Source of the DNA: Bimuria novae-zelandiae CBS 107.79
Taxonomy: Eukaryota > Ascomycota > Dothideomycetes > Pleosporales > Didymosphaeriaceae
Assembly: GCA_010015655.1 (NCBI GenBank)
Contig: ML976667.1
Span: 199,747 to 263,746, forward strand
DNA length: 64,000 nt
Direction: 5' to 3'
Shown: positions 1 to 10,500 of the stretch, piece after piece
How positions within the stretch are numbered: the stretch's first letter is position 1
How the letters are laid out: every line of letters starts with the position of its first letter
Notes under the pieces: generated by a model
Told to the model about the DNA's origin: nothing
The model's database searches: none
Seen by the model: only the letters and a program-made list of their open reading frames with translations
Program-made: the position numbers and the translations under genes

Positions 1-1538
1 TATGGATAGCGCATACTAGGTGGTGTTTCTTATCTTAATGATATTTGGGTTACCTTAAATCGCGTTCACTGTTCGTGTGCGAGAGTGCTGCAAACGTTAG
101 GGGAGCTTGCTTTTAGCAAGCCTGCACGATGACAGTCTCGGGTCTCCCGCGGTAGGTTTAGGGAACAGTGGATATGGGAAGATTCCCCATGTCTTCCGTG
201 ACTTCCGTGCCATGACTCAGCTAGCTATCGAATGAATGGAGCAGTCATACCCGTGAAATCCTCCCTTTCATACGCCTTATTAGCAGAGCCGATGTTTACG
301 ACCACGATATGGCCAATCTAGTCTCTTTGCAGCTGTGGCCCTGATCGTACACACGCGTTAGTCATAGCATCTCCTTTGAGTATTCTGTAGCAGCGACGCA
401 CTTTCTGTGAAGTTCGGCCGATGTCTAAGGGTATTTGCGTAAGAGATCTCGCTGTAGTCAGCTCGGTGGAGACAAAACCTCGCGGTGTAAAGGTGGGTAA
501 TACTGAGGTAGTATCGAGTTCTTTTTCAAGCTTTCTACGGCGGCTTCTCGAAGCTCGCGAAGCTCCGAAGTTGATACCGAGGTAGCTTATTTTAGAAGTT
601 ATGTTAGAAGTTATTTTGGGAGGTGTTCGTGGCAAGGTATTCCTGGGGTGATCTGGTTCGGTAGTTGGCAGAGGAAATCGCGACGCTTGGTGTAAAGGAT
701 ATTTCGGGTATAGGGACGATGGGGTCTCACCGCGCGTTGAGTTGATGGGGGAGTGCGGAGAGGCTAGGGTTGGATCGATAAGTAGGTAAGGGCTTGAATT
801 GGTGAGGTTGTAGGGGAGCTGGGAGATGAGAGTAGCGGAGCGCGTTCGGGTTGTAAGGAAGGCTCTTCAAGCTTGATAGAGGCTTAAGTCAAATTTGCTT
901 TTTCAGAGACTATTACAAAAGTATTATACTTGGGTTAATGGAGATCACTGTTATAGATCCTATAAAAGTTGGTGAGGTATTAGAAAGTTATACGATTTTA
1001 CTTTAGCAGGGGTGTTATGCGACATACTAGCTGACAGCAATAGGTCGTTGAAGACGATAAAAGAAAAGCTTGCCCTGAGAAACGCGACGATGATCTTTTG
1101 TACCTGACGTGAGTCCTGTCGTTCCTGTCTTATACATTTAAGCTCTTTTTGTTTTTCTGTGGCTAGGTTAGCCTTCCTTTAGACTACTTTAATTTTTGTC
1201 AATCCGCTTCTATCTAGCCTTGAAACTGAAAGCCTCCCTGATACCCAGCTCTTCTCCCTGCAATCTGTGCGCATGTGATATTACTGCCTAAAGACGGTAT
1301 TGGGTGCAACGCGAAGTGTAATAAGCTTTTCTTTATGGTCTTCACCGACCTGAATAGAGTTGAGTTGTTGTTGAAACCACGCCGAGCCAAGCACGCTAGG
1401 TGATTCGACGTCCTTAACACTGGTAGCGAACATCACGATGGCCTGAATAGATCATACGACACACATCAACGATGAGCTCATCGAACGTTTAAGCGCCGGA
1501 AGCGGGGCCATGCACTCTGACCACCCAATCCTCGTCCG
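1..1538. other. Left flank without a recognisable gene
   Basis: I find no gene here. The only sizeable reading frame (318-635, minus strand, 105 codons) is Arg/Ser/Thr-rich, has no motif I recognise and lacks intron signals. From about 900 on, the AT content rises and the sequence looks like decayed repeat DNA. It could be the edge of a further transposon copy, but I see no terminal repeats that would define one. Confidence 0.5.
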
Positions 1539-1540
1539 TA

Positions 1541-1594
1541 TCCCCCGCATGGCCAAAATCTGCCGTACACGGGCCACATTAAAATGGCTAATCG
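1541..1594 (+). repeat. Left terminal inverted repeat of the 3.9-kb element
   Basis: About 54 bp, matching 5405-5458 in reverse complement with about five mismatches. It is preceded by TA at 1539-1540. Confidence 0.75.
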
Positions 1595-2407
1595 GAGCTT
1601 TGCTCAAACTTCTAACAAACACTAAAGGAAATTAGATTATATATAAATTTATATAAAGACTTAATTTCTTATAGTATTTTCATAAAACTACTTAATAATT
1701 AAGCTTTAAGAGGTGTCTTTTAATATAATTATTTAACAGCGCTATAGGTACTTTTGCTAGCACTTAAGACGCTCCTTAAGCCTATATAAAAGTAGCCTAC
1801 ACGCCTTATAGCCAAAAGTACTGCGCGGAGTACGTAGAGGAGCTTTACGATTGCTAGAAGTTGTTGTAAGAGGCTGCCGTGGAGGCCGTGAGTTGTGCTT
1901 TTTACGCCCAGACGTCGCACAAGATACACAAGTCTTCGCCTCTGCAAACAGCATTGTAGACGTGTGGGAGCTGCCAGCGTCGCTGACGATATCGTCTACG
2001 TGCTAACGTTTGTTACTACTGTTACAAAGTCGGCCTCCGCGCTCGAAAAGCTAGTCAATTAAAATATATAAAAAGTTTTTATAACCTATCTTTTTACTAA
2101 TAACTAAGATAAGTATAATAATAGCCTATAGGCGTTATTTAGTACTAAATTAAGTAAAAAATAAAGTAAAAGACGCTAGGTGCACTATTTAGCTTACTAA
2201 ATAAAACAGTAGCTTTTATACTAATTAAATTAATTAAACTTACTTTTATAGGTATTATAATTATTTATTATTATTAGTATCCTTAGTAACTTAATAAGCT
2301 TATTACTAAAGGCGTCTATAAAGATCTGCTTATTATTTAATACTATTTTAAAGCATTAATAAAGCTTTTTAACGTACTAAGTAGCTATATAAAAGTTAAT
2401 ACTATTA

Positions 2408-2560
2408 TTGCAAAAGGGCACCTTGCTAGAGCTTTCTACGCTAGCTAGGGTTAATCTAAGTAGCTAAGTAGCTAAGCACGCGATCCCCTAAACTCCTAAA
2501 TAGCTTAGCGTTTTAGTAGAGCTTCCTCTCCTTAATAAACTTTATTTATAAGCTCTTTAA
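2408..2560 (+). repeat. Internal direct repeat, copy 1
   Basis: This stretch resembles 4168-4318 in the same orientation. Both contain the core AAGTAGCTAAGTAGCTAAGC followed by ACGCGATCC and then a CTTCTCCTTAATA-type block. The copies differ mainly by C/T and G/A changes. They could be the LTRs of a small element or a tandem duplication about 1.76 kb apart, but nothing readable lies between them. Confidence 0.5.
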
Positions 2561-3798
2561 TTAAAGTTAACTATACGCGATAGTTATAAGCCTAGTACTT
2601 TTATAATACTTTATAATATACTTACTTTATACTAATTAATAATTATAATAGTAAACTATTTTTTTCTTTTTATTATTTTTATACTTACGTCTTATTATCT
2701 TACGTTCTGCGATAGAGCCTAACTATATAATAACTTTTATAAAGCTCTTATTAAGTAACTAACTTATAACTTATAATTTATTCCTACCTTAGCACGCGTA
2801 GCTTAAGTACTATATAAATACTTAAAGGATATAAAGTTATATTAACCTTAAGGCTTTTAAATAGATAAATATATATAACTAGGCTCTAGAGCTACTAGAC
2901 CTAAATAATAAAAGTAAGCCCTATATATAATAGCTTAAGCGCTATAGGCTAGAGTCTACTATTTATATTTAACTTATAGTAAAGCTTTAGGCACTCTAGA
3001 ACTAAATTTATATTATAATTAATTTATAAAGACGAAAGCTTATAATACTATAGTTAAGTAATTAGTAGACACTATAGGCGCTAATAAAAGAACTTAAGAA
3101 TAATCTCTATCTAAGCGATAATAACTAGAAGGAGCAGGTATGACATATATATAGAGAGGTCACCCTACGCCTACAGAGTAGCAGAATAACAGACATAACT
3201 AAATAGCTATCTGAATAGAACCGCGCACACGCCAACGCTGTGCTCCTAGATTTTCTAGAGATAAAAGGTACGCTGCTAATAAAGGATTTCCTATGCTTAG
3301 CACTACGATACAACTATAAGTAGGCTTAGAGAGAGCTTGATAACCTATCGCGACCAGGCGTAGTAGCAACTCTATTTTTAGAAGGATACGCTCGCTGGCT
3401 CGCGTAGCTTGACTAAACAACTAAGCACGCAGGCATGTACGCTACGCTTAGAGGGCGCACTCCTAATACAAGCTATAAGTGCCTATATAGAGTAAATAGC
3501 TAGTATTAATAGAAGCCTATAGAGTATAACCGCCTTTAGTACGCGCTCTAAGGAGAAGCTTCTTATAAGCTTTATAATAAGCTTATAAGTAAGGAGATTA
3601 GTAAAATTAAAAGCTAGATTTAAAAGGATTAGTAGAAGGTGTTATTAACTAAGCTTAAGTAAAAAAGGTAGATAGTAAACCCTCCTTTAGTCTTTTTAGG
3701 AAATATTAAAGCATAAATTATAGTAAGCTTATAAGTAAGTAAGCCTTTACTAGCTAGGCGCTATAATCCTATAGCTACCTATTTTTTATATTTATATA

Positions 3799-4010
3799 CG
3801 CAGGTACTCGCACGGGTTATATTATAAGTAGATAATTACTCTTAAACGTTTATTAAAGTTTTATAGTAAAAGTACGCTACTCCTTTTATTTTTTTACCTT
3901 TCTACGCAGGTACTCGCGCGGGTTACGTTATAAGTAAATAATTACTTTTAAATATTTATTAAAGCTTTATAGTAAAAGTACGCTACTTCCTTTTCTTCTC
4001 TACCTTTCTC
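3799..4010 (+). repeat. Two-copy tandem repeat, about 106-bp period
   Basis: Unit 1 starts at 3799 and unit 2 at 3905, each with CGCAGGTACTCG. They share the block TAGTAAAAGTACGCTACT near their ends and differ mainly by C/T transitions, as after RIP of a tandem duplication. The start GGTACTCGCGCGGGT loosely resembles the terminal repeat of the Tc1/mariner-type element at 5487 (TACTCGCGCTGGT), so this may be an eroded relative of that terminus. Confidence 0.55.
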
Positions 4011-4167
4011 TTAGAACTATATATAAACTAGCTACTTAGACTAATTACTTAGTAAGCTAAGGATCTAAGCTAGACACTTTTTAAACTCTACGCGTAAGTT
4101 CGCTACCTTTTATACTTTAAGTTACTATTTAGCTTATCGTGCTACGTTTTATAAGCTATGAGGTATA

Positions 4168-4318
4168 TTATAAAAGGCACCTTATTAGAGCTTTTTATAC
4201 TAGTTAAAGTTAAGCTAAGTAGCTAAGTAGCTAAGCACGCGATCCTCTAAACCTATAAATAGCTAGTTATTATAGAGTTTCTTCTCCTTAATAGACTTTG
4301 TTTTCGAGCTCCCTAATC
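4168..4318 (+). repeat. Internal direct repeat, copy 2
   Basis: Second copy of the 2408-2560 repeat in direct orientation, ending close to a switch back to less AT-rich sequence at 4318-4345. Confidence 0.5.
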
Positions 4319-5404
4319 GTTGTGACTGTGCGCCACATCTTCTTTATTATTATCTTTATTATCTTAATAGTCCTAGCATAGCCGACGCCTTTAGATTTAA
4401 AATATTTAAGTATAGGTATTATATTAAAAAGGTTATTATCTTAAATAATATAATAGCTAGTTAGAAAACCCTTTCTCTAGCAGCGTTCTTAGCAAGTATA
4501 AAAATAATAAAGATAAACTTTATTAAATTTAAGGATCTACTAGTAGCGTTAGTACTAATAATTTTAATTAAATTAATAGATCCTTTCCTATAGGTATAAA
4601 AAAGCTAGTTAAGTATTATTTTATTATTTACTAGATACTAGATCTTATAGCCCTTAAATATAAGCTTTATTTTAATTATTACTCTCTTTAACACGCGTTT
4701 AGTAAATTTTATAATTACTTTATTAATATAAAGGTGCTTATTAGGCGTCTAATATAAAAGTAAGCGCTTATAAAGTAGTTAAAAGAAATTTTAAATATAG
4801 TTAAATAAGGAGTAAAAGCTCTACTCTATCTTAGTATAGTATAAGTACTAATCTAGCTACTACCAACGCTGGCGGGATATTAACTTATTAATTTTATATA
4901 TATGAGTATTTTAGTAGCCCTTTTTTTAGTACTTTACTAACAAGGGCTCCTAGTAGACACCTATATAAATAATAATTAAGAAGTATATATAAAGCTTTAC
5001 TAAAGATATTAGTTTTTAATTATAATAATTACAAGGCGTCGCTACTCGGAGCGCCTTAATATATTAATTTATATAGTATACTATATAGTCTATAACGTTA
5101 GTAAAGAAGTATAAATAAAATAAAATAATTAAACTACTATAATTAACACCTTTAAGTAAGTTAGCCTTTCTAAAAATACGTAGATTATTAATATTAAAAG
5201 GTTTTTAATTAGGTAATAAATTTATTAATAAATTAGGCTTTTTAGCATTATATTTTCTATATTTTATATATTTTATAAGTAAGTAGGCTAGTAGCTTTTA
5301 GCATGTTTATAAGTATAGATAATTTTAAAATAAGCGTATTTTAGCTAGTAAATAGAAATTGCTAATATTACGATACAGATTTAGTGTTCACTTAGCAGCT
5401 CTCC

Positions 5405-5458
5405 TGATTGGCTATTTCAATGTGGCCCGTGTACGGCAGATTTTGGCCATGCGTGGGA
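5405..5458 (-). repeat. Right terminal inverted repeat of the 3.9-kb element
   Basis: Inverted copy of 1541-1594 and followed by TA at 5459-5460. It lies only 28 bp from the left end of the Tc1/mariner-type element at 5487. Confidence 0.75.
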
Positions 5459-5486
5459 TAAGTGTACGAAAGACACACCATAGGTA

Positions 5487-7327
5487 CTCGCGCTGGTCAT
5501 CCCATTTTAGTCGTCCAATCGTACCGAAGAGGGTGGATCCAGGGGTAACAGGGGCCTCCCACCAATGAGACGATTCTGTTTCTTTTGTGTGGCAAACGTA
5601 TGGGCTGGAAACGTCAGGAAATCGAGCTTGTGAACGTAGCAAATTGACGTCGATTTCGACTTCTGATCTTCTGGAAATGCTTCTAAAAATAGAGCCTTGT
5701 TTATATATACAAAAGTCAGCCATGATAGCTGTTATTACCCTCCAAAAGCATGACCTTCCGAAGCTTCTCTTCGAAGCTGAGGGTACTTGCCCTACAAGCT
5801 GGGCCAGCGAGGTTCGATTCATCGGTGGCCAAAGCTCGGCCTTCAATAACTGCATTTTCTGCTGCCGCACGTTGAAATCTGCCTTGCAATTGATCCTTTA
5901 TGTAGTCCCAAATAGGCTCAATTTGATTGAGATCTGGTGAATTGTTCGGGTGAGGTGCTCGTTACAGCCTTCATATTTGCGCTCTGCGTGGCAGAGAGCT
6001 TCGACTTTTGTATGGGCCGGCGCGCCGTCTTCAACGACGACGATAGGGCGCTCGGGGTGACGCTCACGGAGAGCTCGTAGGTACGTAAAAAGCTTTCCAT
6101 GAAGTACGAATTTCCTATACAAAAACTAATCAATTCCGCGAGACTTTTCACACCGTACGAGAGACTCGTGCTTGAACACCTGCTCGAGAGCCTTGGGGCG
6201 TTTCATGCCGCCATGCTTACCCTCGGAGCGTCAGCACTCATTTTGGAGTAGAATATTGTCGTTGATTTCACCCAGGATCTGGCATTCGATAGTACCTTCT
6301 TGACGGGCCTTTATTTGCTGAAATGTGGCCTGCGTACGCTAAGTGAAGTTCTCCAGGTCAAGCTCGAACTGGTGCTGGCCCTTTTCCTGGGGCGTTTCCC
6401 CTTCCCATATGAGGCATGGGCGCTTGACGTCGAGGTCCTCGCACATGGCACCCCAAACATGAGCTTGAAATATATAGGATCCGTGTAAAAGCCACACCTT
6501 TCAGCAGGTCGGCCGTGCTCGATTGTTATCCTTGTCCGCTTGTGTGGGCGGCCACCGGCGGAGATATACGTCTCGTCAGTGAACACGAACAAAGCGTTCC
6601 TGGAGAGCCATTTGAGTGCCCAATTACAGTACTCGGCTCGGATTTCTCGGAGGGATACCGACAATGGAGGCTTGTAGGCTTGAATTACGCGCGACAACGG
6701 CTGGCTGCGTTGCGGGTGAGGGTGCTGGCTGCAAACTCGCTCTATTGTTCGGCGGGAAAGGTCTTTTAATGGCGTGTGATTGCGTACGGCTTCGTCCCAT
6801 GTCTCTTAGGGGAACCACTAGGCGGCGTCTTGTATAATAACTGACTCTATTGAGTATCTTTCGACCTTTCTAGGACGGCTTAGATTGCTCTCTGACCTCG
6901 TATTTGCCATCTCCAGCGTATCGAGGAGGTCAATAAGCTCCTCGGTGCCGGCGCCTGCCACTGTTCGGCGCACGATTGCACTGCAGCTGCTCGCCGCGAC
7001 CACAGTGGCGGCCTCGATCTCGGTGTATTTCCAGCGTGTGACGACGCGTAAAGTGATAATTAAGGCTCTGGTTGCAATAGAGTGGTCGCCGAACCCGTGG
7101 GACTTTGTTTTATGGCCGCCGCGCGGCATTGTGGGCAAAAAGTTGGTATTTTGGAGAGCGTTGCAATCGTTGAAAGTTGTTCGAAGTTCTAATGTTCTGG
7201 CAGAATACTGGCAGAATCGCCGACCGCTTACTGTTTTCAACAGGCAGCAAAGGTAAAGTGACCCGTGCGGGCGCTAAAATAGCGCAGAAATTTAATTGGA
7301 CGACTAAAACGGGATGACCAGCGCGAG
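5487..7327 (-). mobile_element. Tc1/mariner-type DNA transposon, complete ends
   Basis: The element is bounded by near-perfect 33-bp terminal inverted repeats. The left end reads CTCGCGCTGGTCATCCCATT from 5487; the right end reads the same in reverse complement from 7327 with one mismatch. TA target duplications lie at 5485-5486 and 7328-7329. Length is 1841 bp, normal for the superfamily. It encodes a frameshifted DDE transposase on the minus strand. Base composition is ordinary rather than AT-rich, so this copy seems little affected by RIP. Its right end is 269 bp from the start codon of the NLR gene. Confidence 0.9.
5716..7129 (-). pseudogene. Broken Tc1/mariner-type transposase
   Basis: Read on the minus strand from the ATG at 7129, the N-terminus (MPRGGHKTKS...) leads into a helix-turn-helix-like segment near 7080-6900. 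The frame is then lost and regained several times. The DDE catalytic core is visible in pieces: FTDETY around 6600, VVEDGAPAHT near 6030 and SPDLNQIEPIWD near 5915. The C-terminus ends at a TGA at 5716-5718. The pieces lie in different frames, so at least two indels or unrecognised introns separate them, and the copy is probably inactive. Without a transcript I cannot exclude that one of the breaks is a small intron. Confidence 0.75.
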
Positions 7328-7596
7328 TAGTCTTCATTTGCCAAGTAAAAGTTGGGCTGAGGGGCTGAAAGGAGCCAGAACCCTGGTCTAACCGTTTTAA
7401 GGTAGTGGGTTCGTGAACAATAGCCAAAGCGCCGTCTGATCTCAGCCTCACGAAGCGATCTTGTGTGGGGACACATGTACATCATCAGCTCATATAAATT
7501 ACGCCCGTCCGTCTTAGTCGCTGTGCTTACCATCGTCACCCTTTTCTTGAGCATTCCGTTAACAATTTGTGCGGTTGTCGCAAGGCCGTTCCCAGC

Positions 7597-10500
7597 ATGG
7601 CGACAAGCGCGCCCAGTTCCCGTCTTTACAAAGACGCCTTGACCGAGTTCAAGCGAGAGTCTGAAGGGCATTACCATGACAGCAGCAAGAAGCTTGCGCT
7701 ACTCAAGGAATTCCTAGCACAGAGAGGGAGTCCGGAAGAAGCACAAAGTGCTGCTGGTAGCCTGAGGGAAGACGCAGGAAAGAAATGGGGCTCGAAGAAG
7801 GTAGGAGATGCAGAGATTCCCGCTGCATGGATTGACAATATCATGGCAAATATTGGAAATTTTGTAGAGGTCGGGAACTATGCCATGAAAGGCGCTCCGG
7901 AGAGCGTTGGGCTGGCTTGGTTCGCGGTCAAGTTGACTCTGTCGGCGATACAGAGCAACTATGAACTGTACGCATTCTTCGGCTCAGGGTTGACTGATAT
8001 CTCTGAAATCAGTGAGTAGCCTCTACCAGTCCATGTACACTTATTCATGGTGTTCAGTGATCATGATTCCTCATTATGATCGGTTGTACGATGAAAGATC
8101 GAAGCCGCAAACCAACTGGAAGCCGTCCCCGGTTGTTGAAAAACTCTTCCAAGATATCATAGCTACATACGCAGCTGTACTGAGGTTCTCCTTCTCCATC
8201 AAGCGTCACCTCAGCGCCGGAACCTTGGCAAAGATTAGGCACGGGTTCAAAGACTTCTTCGGAACGTCGAAGGAAAAGTTCAAAGCAGAGTTGGATCTCA
8301 TTGCTTCACTGAAGCAGCATATCTTGGAAGAGAGCCAAGCCATCTTTCAAGACAAAACCTTGCACAACATTGAAGACATGAAGGGAACAGTCTCAAAGAT
8401 TGAAGGAACGGTGAAAGAACTCAGGAGCTTCCAGTCTACGCTCCAAGAGATGCATCAGGCCCAGACTACCCTTCAGGAAGCCATACTCAACGAGGTAAAA
8501 GATATCAAGGCAACGACGAAGCCGAAGACTCCTTGGGATTTGGCACTGCAGGAGTTTGAGAAGAATCGTGACGCTTTGAAGCCTCTCAATGACACAGGCG
8601 GTGCATTCGGCGATGCTATCGACAGAAGGCATCCAAATACTTGCAAGTGGATCTTCGAGCACTCTATGTACACTGAATGGGTCACATCGGACAGCAATGA
8701 GTTGTTCTGTCTCAGTGGTCAGCAAGGTAAGTCTCGCCATCTGTCCCTATGTACGGCAATGGTACAATCAGCGTTCTCAGTCTATTTTGCATAATTATTG
8801 TCATTGAGGTGCTTTAGTACTGTGCGCTGACTCACTTTAGGTTCTGGAAAGTCAATCGTACTGGCATCTGTAGTGGAACAACTCGATCTGAACGACGTTG
8901 AAGCAGCTACAATATTTTACCTTCCCTGCGGCACAACCGGTGCAGGTGCCTCCAGCAAAGAAATACCGACTGTCGATCAAGTCTGCAACACCCTGCTTTG
9001 CAAGCTATATAGTCTTGCTCGGGAGGACGAAGACAATGTCAAATTGCTTGAAGACTGCAACAAGGTTTTCAAGAACCCGAAGGCCGGCTCTCGAAGGGCA
9101 CGCTCAAAAACGAGCAAAGATGATAATTTTCCGGAGTTTGCCGACGCTTTTCTGTCCATTGCAGAGCGGCTGAAACTTCGAATCATCGTCGCACTAGACA
9201 AGATCCATACACTATCGCAAAATGATCAGCAAGAGCTAGCCACAAGATTGCAATCGATTCTGATTCCAGAAGAAGTTCCATCGGAGAATGTTTCCGTAAA
9301 GTTTCTGGTTGGGTGCCGGTCAAATACGGGCTTCCACAACCAAATCCTGGCAGTTGGGAGCAAGGTTCGTTCCATAGACGTTGGAGATTTTAATGACGAT
9401 GACATGGTCACGACCTTATCCGACGACCTCAAGGACGTAGCCGGTTTGACCGAAGCAGAGCTAACTGAAGCTTCCGAAGCCATTCTTACCAAAGCGGGGC
9501 CTCGCTTTGCGTACATCAGGAACATCGCTATTCCCTTCATGCGCGAGCCTTTCCAAAGACCTCTGTCTCGTAGACTTCTGTCGCTTCCGGAGAACATGAA
9601 TAACATCTACAACGATGCGCTCCATAGAATGTCTCCCAACTACGTCGATTTGCTCCGTACGGCACTTACACTTACCTTGCTTTCGCCTGAGCCTCCAAAG
9701 GTTCAGGAAGTCATGGACGCATATCAACGAACATGTAAGTAGCCGATAGATTCCCGAGTCCCTGTGTTTTGAATGTTACTGCTCGTCTATACACTGAGTA
9801 CTAACATGTTGTAGACGAAAGCCGCGGACCAGAAGTTGAGGCCCAGGCCCGCGCATTAGACCCAGAACTCGGAGAGGATCGTTTCAGTCCTGCTTCCGAC
9901 TTACAGGTAGCACAGCTTCGAGACGCCAGTGGCCCCTTTTTGAGGGTCAAACAGCAGAACGGAAGCGATGAGTACTTTGTCCATCTACAGGATCCTGCTA
10001 GAGTACGAGAGTTTTGTCTCAGCTCTTCGCACGAAGAGCGAACAGAAGCACACAAGCATGGCGAGATCTGCGCCCGATGCAAGTCCGACCTACAGGAATC
10101 AAAGACCTTGTCAATATCTGAGAAGGAAGGTCATCTCGACATGGCAATGTTGTGTCTACGCGCGATGAACAATCCAATTTTCCAGCGACGCTCTACAGCC
10201 GATGAGGAGGTTCCGCAATGGAGCCAGCCCGAGGAGGTAGTAAATACGAGCGAAGAAGAAGAAAGAAGTGAAACCGTGGGTCAGAATGCGGAGGATATAT
10301 CAACTGCAACCCTCGATGAAGCGACAGAAGGAAGTCAAGCAGATAATGCTGCAGAGGACCACGCCGAACCGCCCAGCGACACGAAGCAAGAAGACGAGAA
10401 AGCCGAAGATGCCCCAGTAGATTCAACGTCAACGGACGACAGCGGATACGAAAGCGACAGATCTGTGGATGATGAAGACCGCGGCGACGTTAGTTTTGCA

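Larger units (their letters stand above)
1541..5458. mobile_element. Decayed 3.9-kb DNA transposon with long terminal inverted repeats
   Basis: The two ends are inverted copies of one GC-normal sequence. The left end (1541-1594) begins TCCCCCGCATGGCCAAAATC; the right end read in reverse from 5458 begins TCCCACGCATGGCCAAAATC. The match continues for about 54 bp with roughly five differences, mostly transitions. Both ends abut a TA dinucleotide (1539-1540 and 5459-5460), as expected for a TA target-site duplication of the Tc1/mariner/pogo superfamily. The 3.8-kb interior is extremely AT-rich, full of TTA/TAA/TAG and short direct repeats, and has no usable reading frame, consistent with heavy RIP. 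No transposase could be read, so the superfamily is an inference from the TA flank only. Confidence 0.65.

Noticed and set aside
2408..4318. Small LTR retrotransposon bounded by the direct repeats at 2408 and 4168
   Set aside because: The repeats lack TG..CA ends, no target duplication is visible, and nothing between them can be translated.
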